From an uncultured bacterium (GTDB lineage: Bacteria; Bacteroidota; Bacteroidia; Bacteroidales; Muribaculaceae): a stretch of DNA of 64,000 nt. Every line of letters starts with the position of its first letter. Position 1 is the first letter of the stretch. The stretch covers positions 89,648-153,647 of the forward strand of contig CAJMMT010000005.1 in NCBI GenBank assembly GCA_905214715.1, in the 5' to 3' direction. The position numbers were made by a program, and so were the translations under genes. Shown here piece after piece: positions 43,975 through 52,875 of the stretch. The notes beneath the pieces are model-generated. The model had not been told where the DNA came from, made no database searches, and worked only from the letters and a program-made list of their open reading frames with translations.

Positions 43975-45660
43975 ATGAAAGACCCTTTGAAGATATATTG
44001 TGTCAACCTTGAACGTTATGTCGACGTTGAAGGTGGCGAGACCCTTGCCGAAGTCGCCGCCAGACTGGCTCCGGTTCTTGACCTCGATCCTATCTGCGCC
44101 CGAGTCAACAATAAGACCGAGGATCTCTCCTTTCCGGTTTTCTCGCCTAAAATGGTAGAGTATCTCGATGCCTCCTCGCAATCGGGCCGGCGTGTCTACA
44201 CGCGCTCGCTGTCAATGATGCTTTACAGGGCTGTGGAAGATATACTGCCCGGCGCCACACTGCGCATAGAGCATTCCATCTCGCACGGCTATTATTGCCG
44301 TCTGTTCAAACCGGGTCTGAACGAGGCTATGGAGATTGCTCCCGGTCAGGTAGACGCCATCAAGGAGCGCATGCGCGAGATCGCGGAACTCGATATACCT
44401 TTCGTGCGCAAAGACCGCCTTACGGAAGATGCCCTGAGAATTTTCCGACGTCAGGGTCTCGACGCGAAGGTGCAGTTGCTTGAAACCACACGTCAGCTAT
44501 ATACCACATATTACAAGCTCGGAGACCTCGCCGATTCCTACTACGGCGCACTGGCTCCCTCGACCGGGTACATAAGGGTATTCGATCTGATTCCATACAA
44601 GGAGGGAATGCTTCTTCTGGGCCAGGATAAGGATGACCCCAATTTTCCGGCCTCTCCGATAGTACAGGAGAAGATGTATCGCGCCTTTACAGATTACCTG
44701 AAGTTCAACCGTATTATACAGGTGTCGAACGTAGGCGAACTCAACAGAGTGGTGCAAAACCATAAGACCGAGAGTCTGATAAACGTGGCCGAAGCCATGC
44801 ACGACAAGCTGCTCGGGCGTATCTCCGACGAGATTCTGCGTCGCCACCGCGAAGGTGGAGCGAGGATAATTCTCATAGCGGGACCTTCTTCATCAGGCAA
44901 GACCACTTCGGCGAAGCGTCTGGCCATACAGCTGATGACAAATCTCATGACGCCCAAGATGATTTCGCTTGACGACTATTTCGTGAACCGCGAAAACACT
45001 CCCCTCGACGCTGACGGCGACTACGATTACGAATCGCTCCATGCCCTTGACCTCGAACGGTTGAATTCCGACCTGTCGAGATTGTTGGCCGGCGAGGAGA
45101 TAAACCTGCCCACCTACAGTTTCGAGCTGGGACAGCGTATAGAACGCCACCGTCCGCTGCGCCTCGGTCCTGACGATGTGCTGGTTATAGAAGGCATCCA
45201 CGGCCTGAACCCCGAACTGATTCCGGACCTTGATCCCAAAGATGTATATAAAGTATACGTGTCGGCCCTTACCACCCTCGGAATCGACGACCACAACTGG
45301 ATATCCACTACCGACAACCGTCTGTTGCGCCGCATAGTGCGCGACTACAAATATCGTCATACCTCGGCCCGCGAGACGATACGCCGATGGCCCTCCGTAA
45401 GGCGTGGCGAAGAGAAATGGATATTCCCCTTCCAGGAGAACGCCGACGCTACTTTCAACTCATCGCTGCTGTTCGAGTTGGGTGTGATGAAGTCTTACGC
45501 CGAGCCGTTGCTGAACGAGGTGCCCCATGATTGCCCCGAATATACCGAAGCCCACCGCCTGTTGCGCTTCCTGAGTTATTTCATATCGATTCCCGCCGAC
45601 CAGATTCCCGCCACATCATTGCTGCGCGAGTTCCTCGGCGGCTCCTCTTTCAAATATTGA
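43975..45660 (+). CDS. Nucleoside kinase (TGS domain plus uridine-kinase-like P-loop domain)
   Basis: 561 residues from the ATG at 43975. The N-terminal part is a TGS-like domain (about 3-65: IYCVNLERYVDVEGGETLAEVAARL) and a threonyl-tRNA-synthetase-like second domain (about 70-215, with HSISHGYYCRL), followed by a uridine kinase/PRK domain with Walker A GPSSSGKT at 303-310, substrate loop LDDYFVNRENTPLDADGDYDYES and VIEGIHGLNP. This fusion is widespread in Bacteroidetes and Firmicutes and is annotated as nucleoside kinase; the natural substrate is inferred to be a pyrimidine nucleoside. It is cytoplasmic. mgtE starts 6 bp downstream, so they are co-transcribed. Confidence 0.88.
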   Translation: MKDPLKIYCVNLERYVDVEGGETLAEVAARLAPVLDLDPICARVNNKTEDLSFPVFSPKMVEYLDASSQSGRRVYTRSLSMMLYRAVEDILPGATLRIEHSISHGYYCRLFKPGLNEAMEIAPGQVDAIKERMREIAELDIPFVRKDRLTEDALRIFRRQGLDAKVQLLETTRQLYTTYYKLGDLADSYYGALAPSTGYIRVFDLIPYKEGMLLLGQDKDDPNFPASPIVQEKMYRAFTDYLKFNRIIQVSNVGELNRVVQNHKTESLINVAEAMHDKLLGRISDEILRRHREGGARIILIAGPSSSGKTTSAKRLAIQLMTNLMTPKMISLDDYFVNRENTPLDADGDYDYESLHALDLERLNSDLSRLLAGEEINLPTYSFELGQRIERHRPLRLGPDDVLVIEGIHGLNPELIPDLDPKDVYKVYVSALTTLGIDDHNWISTTDNRLLRRIVRDYKYRHTSARETIRRWPSVRRGEEKWIFPFQENADATFNSSLLFELGVMKSYAEPLLNEVPHDCPEYTEAHRLLRFLSYFISIPADQIPATSLLREFLGGSSFKY

Positions 45661-45666
45661 TGTCAG

Positions 45667-47040
45667 ATGAAGGAATTCGAAGAAGATGACATAGAGAAAT
45701 TCGAAACCCTCATAGAAGAGCAGAACGAGGTGCTGGCCCGCAAGGAACTTGAGGGTCTCCATCCGGCCGATATAGCCGAATTGCTGCGGCAACTTTCCCT
45801 GAAACAGGCGGAATGGGTGTTCAACCTCATCACCGACAAGGAGCAGAAGGCCGAGGTGCTGATGGAGCTTGACGAGGAAGACCGCAAGAAGCTGCTGCAA
45901 CACATGGAGCCGGAGCAGATAGGCGAGTTTATCGATCTTCTGGATACCGACGATGCCGTAGACCTTATACAGGAACTCGATGCCGATGACCGTGAAGAGG
46001 TAATACAGCATATCGACGATGTGGAGCAGGCCGGCGATATCGTAGACCTGCTGCAGTACGACGAAGATACCGCCGGCGGCCTCATGGGCACCGAAATGGT
46101 GGTGGTGAATGAAAATTGGTCTATGCCCGAGTGTCTGCGCGAGATGAGACGGCAGGCCGAGGATCTCGACAACCTGTATTATGTATATGTAACCGACGAT
46201 TCCGACAGGCTGAAAGGGATATTCCCTCTCAAGAAGATGATCACCCATCCGTCGGTGTCGAAGATAAAGCATGTAATGGAGGCCGATCCGGTATCGGTAA
46301 AGACCTCCACACCCATCGACGAGGTGGCCATCGACTTCGAGAAATATAACCTGGTGGCGATGCCGGTAGTAGACAGCATAGGGCGTCTTGTAGGTCAGAT
46401 TACCGTCGACGATATCATGGATGAGGTGCGCGAACAGAGCGAACGCGACTACCAGCTGGCTTCGGGTATCAGTTCTGACGTGGATGCCGACGACTCTGTG
46501 TTGCAGCAGACCAAGGCCCGCATACCCTGGTTGCTCATAGGAATCGTGGGCGGTATAATAAACTCGCTGATCCTTACCGGTTTCGAGGCCCAGATCGCGG
46601 CTGTAACCGCTCTGGCAATATTTATCCCCCTTATAGGCGGTACCGGCGGTAACGTGGGTGTGCAGGCTTCGGCTATCGTGGTGCAGGGTCTTGCCAACGG
46701 CAGACTCGACATTAAAAACGCATGGCGTCAGATAGGGCGTGAGTCGCTGGTGGCTATGCTCAACGCCATCATAATCTCTTCGGTGGTATTACTTTATGTA
46801 CTTATAACCCAACCGAAGATGTACGCCGTATCGTTTGCCGTAGCCGCATCGCTCTTCTGCGTGGTGATTTTCGCTACGGTCTTCGGTACGCTCGTTCCAC
46901 TTACCCTTGAAAAACTGAAAATAAATCCGGCACTCGCTACCGGCCCCTTCATACAGATTACCAATGATGTGGTTGGTCTGCTCATATACGTTTCAATGTC
47001 AATATGGATGCTGAAGGTTATGCCTTTGCCGGCCGGTTAG
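45667..47040 (+). CDS. mgtE: Magnesium transporter MgtE
   Basis: 457 residues, normal for the family. Order: acidic N domain (about 25-130, rich in DIAELLRQL/DDAVDLIQEL helices), two CBS domains (about 135-255; LMGTEMVVV and VAMPVVDSIGRLVGQITVDDI), connecting helix and five membrane helices (about 278-455). The pore motif is seen as GGTGGNVGVQASAIVVQGLA, which binds Mg2+ in known structures, and the N and CBS domains close the channel when cytosolic Mg2+ is high. It is in the inner membrane. It follows the nucleoside kinase gene by 6 bp. Confidence 0.93.
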   Translation: MKEFEEDDIEKFETLIEEQNEVLARKELEGLHPADIAELLRQLSLKQAEWVFNLITDKEQKAEVLMELDEEDRKKLLQHMEPEQIGEFIDLLDTDDAVDLIQELDADDREEVIQHIDDVEQAGDIVDLLQYDEDTAGGLMGTEMVVVNENWSMPECLREMRRQAEDLDNLYYVYVTDDSDRLKGIFPLKKMITHPSVSKIKHVMEADPVSVKTSTPIDEVAIDFEKYNLVAMPVVDSIGRLVGQITVDDIMDEVREQSERDYQLASGISSDVDADDSVLQQTKARIPWLLIGIVGGIINSLILTGFEAQIAAVTALAIFIPLIGGTGGNVGVQASAIVVQGLANGRLDIKNAWRQIGRESLVAMLNAIIISSVVLLYVLITQPKMYAVSFAVAASLFCVVIFATVFGTLVPLTLEKLKINPALATGPFIQITNDVVGLLIYVSMSIWMLKVMPLPAG

Positions 47041-47140
47041 GTTTTTTAGTTTTTAGTTGCTGGTTTTTAGTTTTAGTGATAAGGTCTTTAAGAACCCTAA
47101 GGACTTTAAGGACTCTAAAGACCTTAAAACCTTTATAGAC
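47041..47140. repeat. Repeat tract between mgtE and mutS
   Basis: 47041-47080 has TTTTTAGTTGCTGG/TTTTTAGT units like those at 63797-63925. 47083-47134 carries about five of the 9-bp units seen at 34112-34255, in inverted orientation (AAGGACTCTAAAGACC...). The whole gap is repeat sequence, ending 6-12 bp before the mutS ATG. Confidence 0.65.
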
Positions 47141-47145
47141 ACTCC

Positions 47146-49803
47146 ATGAGCGCGAAAATAGTTGAGACCCCACTGATGAAGCAATATCTGGAGATGAAGC
47201 GCAAGCATCCCGATGCCATTCTTCTTTTCCGCGTAGGCGACTTCTACGAGACATTCTCGGACGATGCCGTCGAGACATCGCGCATACTGGGGATAACACT
47301 CACACGCCGTGCCAACGGTTCGGCGCAGCATGTAGAGCTGGCGGGATTCCCTCACCATGCCCTCGATGCCTACCTTCCCAAGTTGGTCAGGGCCGGAAAG
47401 CGTGTGGCCATATGCGAGCAACTCGAAGATCCCAAACTTACCAAGAAACTTGTAAAAAGAGGTATCACGGAACTCATAACGCCGGGAGTCAACACGCGCC
47501 CCGGCACGTTGAATCCGGGCGAGAACAATTTTCTCGCCGGTGTGGTGTTCCGTCAGAAAAAGGCTGCCCTTCCTCCCCTTGTAGGGGTTGCTTTCCTCGA
47601 CGTTACCACCGGAGAGTTCCTTTGTACCGAGGGGTCGGCGGCGCAGGTAGAGAAGCTTCTTGAATCCATACGCCCGAAGGAAGTGTTGCGTATGCATGGT
47701 ACACGCGCCGTATACGAGAATTATATAAGGTATGGTTCGGCTGTCAACGAACTTGACGACTGGGTATATACCTCCGATGCGGCCCGTCAGAGGTTGCAGC
47801 GTCATTTCGGCACCGCCACGTTGAAAGGATTCGGCGTCGACTCGCTTGAGGCTGCCGTAATCGCCGCCGGATCCCTGTTGCATTACCTTGATATGACCTC
47901 CACTACCAATCTGGGTCATATCACTTCGCTCGGACGCATAGATGAAGGTCGTTTCATGAGCATAGACGGTTTTACGTTACGCAATCTCGAGATTCTCGAC
48001 CCGATAGACCCTACAGGAGCGTCGCTGCTCAAGATTCTTAACCGTACTCTTACTCCGATGGGTGAGCGCATGATGCGCAATTGGCTTACATTCCCTCTTG
48101 TCGACATCTCGTCCATAACAAAAAGAGAAGATGCCATAGAAGCCTTTTTCCGCAATCCCGAGTTGAGATGCCGCGTTACATCCCTGCTGCCCACCGCCGG
48201 CGATATGACAAGGCTAATAGGTCGGCTGGCACAGCGCAAGGCCGCCCCGCGCGAGATGATTCAGCTACTGAAAGGTGCCGAGTGCGCAGTGGCTCTGAAG
48301 GAGCTTCTCGGTGCGGTCTGCACCGGGGCCGAGGCCTCCCCGGCCGAAGATGCCATACGCGAGATAGCCTGCGGAATACCCGAGCTCGGGGAGGTGGTCA
48401 GAGTCATCTCGACCACGATTCTTCCCGACCCGGCCAACGATATCAAGAACGGCGGTTTCATAGCTCCGGGTGTGAGCCTCGAACTCGATCAATTGCGTGA
48501 TCTTCACAAAAATGCCCGTCAGACAATGGAAAACATACGTCTGCAGGAGGTCGAGAAAACGGGTATTTCATCGCTGAAACTAATAGTGTCGCCGACCTTC
48601 GGATATATGTTCGAGGTTACCAACACCCATGCCCACAAGGTGCCGGAACATTGGGCGCGAAAACAGACCCTCAAGGCTGCCGAACGCTATGTAACACCCG
48701 AACTGCGCCAGATGGAAGAGCGTATTTTCGGTGCCGAGGAACGTATAAAGACTCTTGAAGAGGAGGTATACAACGCGCTTCTGGACCGTCTGCTCGGAAG
48801 TGTGCCGGAAATGCAGAAAGGGTCGGAGACTCTGGCGCGAGTGGATTGTCTCCTCTCTTTTGCCGTGGCTGCGGCCGAGGGTGGATATGTGCGTCCGGTG
48901 GTAGACGATTCCCATGTGCTCGACATAACCGAGGGTCGACATCCGGTGATAGAAAAGATGCTTCCGCCGGGTAACCCGTATGTAGCCAATTCAGTCAGAC
49001 TTGACCCGGAAGGGACTCAGATAATGATGATTACGGGTCCGAATATGAGCGGTAAGTCGGCCCTGTTGCGTCAGACAGCCCTCATAGCCATCATGGCCCA
49101 GGCCGGTTCGTTCGTGCCGGCTTCGGCAGCACGCATAGGTCTTGTCGACAAAGTTTTCACACGTGTCGGTGCATCAGACAACTTAGCTGTTGGCGAGTCT
49201 ACTTTCATGGTCGAGATGACCGAGGCCGCCTCGATTCTTAACAATATGGGAGACCGGTCCTTAGTGCTATTCGACGAGCTTGGCCGCGGAACATCCACTT
49301 ACGACGGCATCTCGATCGCGTGGGCTGTGGTAGAGCATATACACGAGAACGGGTGTTGCCGACCGCGTACCCTTTTCGCCACCCATTACCATGAGCTGAA
49401 CGAAATGGAAAGTTCGTTTCCGCGCATAAAGAATTTCAGTGTTTCTGTCAAGGAGATAAAAGGGAAGGTGGTTTTCCTGCGCAAACTCACTCCCGGTGGT
49501 TCCGAACACTCGTTCGGTATCCATGTGGCGCGTCTGGCCGGAATGCCCCCCTCTACGGTGAAAAGAGCCGAAGAGGTACTGGCTGAACTCGAGAATGCTT
49601 CGGGGCGCAGCCATATCGACAAGGCGGCTCTGAAAGGTCTCGGGGAAAGACGCGAGGGGGTTCAGCTTTCGCTCTTCCAGCTTGACGACCCCCTGCTGAG
49701 TCAGATCAGAGAAGAGTTGCTCGACATAGACATCGACCGTCTTACTCCGCTCGAAGCCCTCACAAAGCTCCATGATCTTCAGGGACTGCTTAGAGGACGC
49801 TGA
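47146..49803 (+). CDS. mutS: DNA mismatch repair protein MutS
   Basis: 885 residues, standard length. The mismatch-wedge motif F-Y-E is at 33-35 in VGDFYETF. Connector, core and clamp domains follow, then the ABC-type ATPase with Walker A GPNMSGKS at 631-638, the signature STFMVEM, Walker B ALVLFDELGRGTSTYDG-like (RSLVLFDELGRGTS) and the switch His in ATHYHEL. The C-terminus has the helix-turn-helix dimer region (HVARLAGMPPSTVKRAEEVL). It recognises mispairs and recruits MutL. It is complete with no unusual residues. Its 3' end overlaps no functional start; the next gene begins 31 bp later. Confidence 0.96.
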   Translation: MSAKIVETPLMKQYLEMKRKHPDAILLFRVGDFYETFSDDAVETSRILGITLTRRANGSAQHVELAGFPHHALDAYLPKLVRAGKRVAICEQLEDPKLTKKLVKRGITELITPGVNTRPGTLNPGENNFLAGVVFRQKKAALPPLVGVAFLDVTTGEFLCTEGSAAQVEKLLESIRPKEVLRMHGTRAVYENYIRYGSAVNELDDWVYTSDAARQRLQRHFGTATLKGFGVDSLEAAVIAAGSLLHYLDMTSTTNLGHITSLGRIDEGRFMSIDGFTLRNLEILDPIDPTGASLLKILNRTLTPMGERMMRNWLTFPLVDISSITKREDAIEAFFRNPELRCRVTSLLPTAGDMTRLIGRLAQRKAAPREMIQLLKGAECAVALKELLGAVCTGAEASPAEDAIREIACGIPELGEVVRVISTTILPDPANDIKNGGFIAPGVSLELDQLRDLHKNARQTMENIRLQEVEKTGISSLKLIVSPTFGYMFEVTNTHAHKVPEHWARKQTLKAAERYVTPELRQMEERIFGAEERIKTLEEEVYNALLDRLLGSVPEMQKGSETLARVDCLLSFAVAAAEGGYVRPVVDDSHVLDITEGRHPVIEKMLPPGNPYVANSVRLDPEGTQIMMITGPNMSGKSALLRQTALIAIMAQAGSFVPASAARIGLVDKVFTRVGASDNLAVGESTFMVEMTEAASILNNMGDRSLVLFDELGRGTSTYDGISIAWAVVEHIHENGCCRPRTLFATHYHELNEMESSFPRIKNFSVSVKEIKGKVVFLRKLTPGGSEHSFGIHVARLAGMPPSTVKRAEEVLAELENASGRSHIDKAALKGLGERREGVQLSLFQLDDPLLSQIREELLDIDIDRLTPLEALTKLHDLQGLLRGR

Positions 49804-49834
49804 TTTGAAAAGCCTTGAATTGAAAAAGAGATTT

Positions 49835-50446
49835 ATGCAAGACTATTATATTATTCCCGATATAGAGGCTCTGGGCCGCACTACCGATCCGGCTGAGCAG
49901 GAAATACACCGCCGCCGCATAGCCGTCAACATCGGCGACAGCGAGACCCTGATGCAGATATTAGGTATCAGCAATCTCGACCCCGATTCATTTTACCCCG
50001 ACCAGTTGCCTCCGGAACTTTCGACGGTCGACACCATCGATGCCTTTCTCGGCAAGTTCGGTTCGAATCTGCCTGAAACATCTCCGGTCGGAATCGGTAC
50101 TGACGAGGAGGAACAGGCAATTCCGGTGGCGCCTGCTGTGGATTACCTGACTCTATTGGCTATGGAGGAGAGCAGGCCAACAGTCGAAAGCGCGCAGACT
50201 CCGACTAAGGATGAAGAGGGCGAAGTGGCTCCGGCTTTGCGTGTAAGTCGTCCGGAGATACCGGCCGATACACCCGATCTGACCGAAAGTTTCGCTAAGG
50301 TCTTGATTAAAAATGGTAATTATTCCAGAGCCTGTGAAATATTAGAGCAATTACACTTGAAAAATCCGGAAAAAAGTATTTACTTTGCAGACCAAATGCG
50401 TTTTCTGCGCAAACTGATGGCAATCAGCGGCGCGAAAGAATCGTAA
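49835..50446 (+). CDS. Uncharacterised protein between mutS and secG
   Basis: The ATG at 49835 gives 203 residues starting MQDYYIIPDIEAL; an earlier in-frame ATG at 49772 lies inside mutS and is less likely. The N-terminal part is soluble and acidic, the middle is a low-complexity acidic linker (about 95-155), and the C-terminal 50 residues form a TPR-like helix pair (TESFAKVLIKNGNYSRACEILEQLHLKNPEKSIYFADQMRFLRKL). No signal peptide. I recall similar proteins directly before secG in other Bacteroidales, but no function is known. The 47-bp gap to secG suggests one transcript. Confidence 0.65.
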   Translation: MQDYYIIPDIEALGRTTDPAEQEIHRRRIAVNIGDSETLMQILGISNLDPDSFYPDQLPPELSTVDTIDAFLGKFGSNLPETSPVGIGTDEEEQAIPVAPAVDYLTLLAMEESRPTVESAQTPTKDEEGEVAPALRVSRPEIPADTPDLTESFAKVLIKNGNYSRACEILEQLHLKNPEKSIYFADQMRFLRKLMAISGAKES

Positions 50447-50493
50447 CCCGCGATTCCGAATAATACGTGGATAAGAAAAAATAAGTAAAAGTT

Positions 50494-50886
50494 ATGTATA
50501 TTTTCCTCAGCATTCTGATTGTGATCGCCTGCCTTCTGCTTATCGGAGCAGTGCTGATTCAGAAATCGAAAGGTGGCGGTCTCGCCTCCGACTATTCCGC
50601 CGGCAACCAATATATGGGTTACCGCAAGACAACCGACTTTATTGAAAAGGCCACATGGGGTCTGGCAATCTTCATCTGCGTTGTAAGCATCTGCGCTTCA
50701 TTCGCATTGAAGCCCGCCAAGAACGTATCGGCAATGGCTCCCGCCCCCGTGCAGACCAGCGCCCCCGCTCCGGCTCCCGCATCGGCTCCGGCCAAACCCG
50801 CCGCAGCTCCCGCCAAGCCTGCAGCTGCCCCTGCCGCAGCTCCTGCTAAACCGGCTGCCGCTCCTGCTGCCGCCCCCGCGAAATAA
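50494..50886 (+). CDS. secG: Protein-export translocase subunit SecG with Ala/Pro-rich tail
   Basis: 130 residues. The first 75 match SecG: a membrane helix (about 2-22: IFLSILIVIACLLLIGAVLIQKSKGGGL), the GGGLASDYSAGNQYMGYRKTTDFIEKATW cytosolic loop and a second helix (about 52-70). SecG assists SecYEA-driven export. The last 50 or so residues are a low-complexity tail of PAPAPASAPAK and AAAPAKPAAAP-type repeats; many Bacteroidetes SecG proteins have such extensions, but the length here is marked. The tail has no known function and its repeats could change length by slippage. Confidence 0.92.
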   Translation: MYIFLSILIVIACLLLIGAVLIQKSKGGGLASDYSAGNQYMGYRKTTDFIEKATWGLAIFICVVSICASFALKPAKNVSAMAPAPVQTSAPAPAPASAPAKPAAAPAKPAAAPAAAPAKPAAAPAAAPAK

Positions 50887-50911
50887 TCAGGACAAAATAA
50901 ATTTAGATTCT

Positions 50912-51169
50912 TCATAATTCAAAAGGTGGTGCCGTTGGTCGGTCCCACCTTTCCCCTTTTATACTCCCTTGTTCAAGGAATTGCTGTTGTTGGCGGTCTA
51001 TCAGGCATTTGAGTAAATAAGTAGTCTGATTTATCAGAGTTATGCATAGATTGCAGAACTCTCCGGCGTTCAGTCTTTGGGCAAACCGTGTAGGACTGCT
51101 CATAAATTCAGCACTCTTGAGGTAATCTCTTAGGCGTACGGTGCGCGGATGATTTTTAGGAAGCGGCAT
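50912..51169 (-). pseudogene. C-terminal fragment of a four-helix-bundle suffix protein
   Basis: 85 residues. From about residue 14 (LRDYLKSAEFM, then EFCNLCITLINQTTYLLKCLIDRQQQQFLEQG) it matches the last two helices of the four-helix suffix family, represented in full at 34247-34792 (ETIANMAIILINQADYLLFKQLERL). The N-terminal pair of helices with the K-x-x-x-I-Y-x-x-T and RS-x-x-x-x-I-x-EG motifs is missing, so the gene is cut to about half. Nothing in the sequence between 51170 and 51298 supplies it. Length and ending are otherwise normal. Confidence 0.65.
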
Positions 51170-51219
51170 GTTTTTTGGGGTAGTGAGGTGATATAATGTG
51201 TAGTGTCAAGTTTTTTTAA

Positions 51220-51227
51220 TATGTTTG
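51220..51227 (+). promoter_or_regulatory. -7 box for the exporter operon
   Basis: TATGTTTG at 51220-51227 fits TAnnTTTG; TGTG (51197-51200) lies 19 bp upstream as a weak -33. The leader to the ATG at 51299 would be about 65 nt. Confidence 0.4.
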
Positions 51228-51298
51228 CGATACAAACGGGGGATTTTGACGTTACTTAAGTTAGGGGGGATGGATATATTATATTCTACAAATACATT

Positions 51299-52738
51299 AT
51301 GAAGAGATTCCACTTGTTGCCCGCTTCCCTTCTGGCGATCCTGATGTTGTCGGGCTCGCCGATGTTTGCCGGTACGGTGTCGCTGGATTCCTGCCGCAAT
51401 ATGGCCGTGAGAAACAATAAGGCCATTAAAATTGCGCAGGAAAACGTGCGCGGCGCCGGATACCTGAACAAGGCCGCCAAGGCGGCTTACCTCCCGGGAA
51501 TTGACTTCACGGGTGGGTATATGTATAACCAGCATGAAATCAGTCTTCTCGGAGAAGATGCCAAGCTGCCTACTTTAAGTTTCGATCCTGCTACGGCTTC
51601 CTTCAAGCCCAATATTCTTGTGGGCCCCAACGGCAAGCCTGTTGTAGACCCCAAGACCGGGCAGATGATTCCGACGCAGGTAGCCGTGATACCGAAGGAG
51701 GCCATGCAGTATGACGTCCACAACGTTTTTGCCGGAGCCTTCACTCTTACCCAGCCCGTATATATGGGCGGTACGATACGCGCCATGAATCAGATTACAA
51801 AGTATGCCGAGCGCTTCGCGCAGTCCATGCATAACAGTGCGATTCAAGACGTGATATTCAGCGTAGACGAAGCGTATTGGCAAGTGGTGTCGCTGCGCGA
51901 GAAGAAGAAACTCGCCGAAAGCTTCGTGGAGCTGGTCGATTCCCTGCGCCGCAACGTAACCGAGATGTATAAGGAGGGTGTGGCCACCCGCTCCGACGAA
52001 CTTAACGTAGAGGTAAAATACAACGAGGCCTGCATAGCCCTTACAAAGGTAGACAACGGTCTTACCCTAAGCCGTATGAATCTGGCCCGCATATGTGGTC
52101 TTCCTGTCGATTCGGACATTGATCCTGAAGAAGAAAACGTGGCGGAAGCACAGGGAGCGGTACCTGACTATTCACTGTCTGAAGCCGTGGCTTCCCGTCC
52201 CGACCTCGATGCCGTAAGGCAGTCCATATCGGTTCTTGAAAGCAGGGAAAAGCTTTCGCTCGGAGCCATGCTTCCTAAGATTGTGGCCGTAGGTGCCTGG
52301 GGATTCTCCAATCCCAACGTAATAGACGGTTTCGAGAAGAAGTTCGGGGGCGGATTCAGCGTCGGTGCCACTCTTTCAGTTCCTATCTGGCATTGGGGCG
52401 GCAACTACAACAAGTTGCGTGCGGCAAAGAGCAATACGGCCGCCCAGCGTCTCATGCTCGAAGACCTTGAGGAGAAGGTTGACCTGCAGCTGAGCCAGGC
52501 CAAATTCTCCATGCAGGAAGCCTACAAGACATACGAGATGACCGAAAACAATCTGACAGCCGCCGGTCAGAACCTGAAGAACGCCGAAATCGGCTTTTCG
52601 GAGGGTGTTATGACCGCCGATGATGTACTGAAGGCCCAGACAGCCTGGCTGCAGGCTCATTCGGAATATATCGATGCCCAGATAGGTCTGCGCCTGTGCC
52701 GTACATACCTCGCCAAGGTCGCCGGTAAACTTCTTTGA
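51299..52738 (+). CDS. TolC-family outer membrane efflux protein
   Basis: 479 residues, signal peptide about 1-24 (ending PMFAG). The two outer-membrane-factor halves are visible as duplicated long coiled-coil helices (about 30-260 and 265-470; for example SLDSCRNMAVRNNKAIKIAQENV and YSLSEAVASRPDLDAVRQSI), forming a trimeric channel through the outer membrane and periplasm. It is the first gene of a four-gene plus-strand unit with an HlyD adaptor and two ABC-2 permeases, and so the exit duct of that exporter. The length and motifs are those of a complete protein. Confidence 0.9.
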   Translation: MKRFHLLPASLLAILMLSGSPMFAGTVSLDSCRNMAVRNNKAIKIAQENVRGAGYLNKAAKAAYLPGIDFTGGYMYNQHEISLLGEDAKLPTLSFDPATASFKPNILVGPNGKPVVDPKTGQMIPTQVAVIPKEAMQYDVHNVFAGAFTLTQPVYMGGTIRAMNQITKYAERFAQSMHNSAIQDVIFSVDEAYWQVVSLREKKKLAESFVELVDSLRRNVTEMYKEGVATRSDELNVEVKYNEACIALTKVDNGLTLSRMNLARICGLPVDSDIDPEEENVAEAQGAVPDYSLSEAVASRPDLDAVRQSISVLESREKLSLGAMLPKIVAVGAWGFSNPNVIDGFEKKFGGGFSVGATLSVPIWHWGGNYNKLRAAKSNTAAQRLMLEDLEEKVDLQLSQAKFSMQEAYKTYEMTENNLTAAGQNLKNAEIGFSEGVMTADDVLKAQTAWLQAHSEYIDAQIGLRLCRTYLAKVAGKLL

Positions 52739-52875
52739 ACCGATAACTACATACTCATAAACCGATAACAACATACCCTAAAACAGATATTCAAATATCT
52801 ATCTTCATAAGTCGTCTACGTCGGGCCCTCGCCCGCGAAGCGTCGAGTAAAAAATAAAATTCAAAAATACCGCAT

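Noticed and set aside
50619..50915. Ala/Gly-rich minus frame opposite secG
   Set aside because: Mirror of the Ala/Pro tail of SecG.
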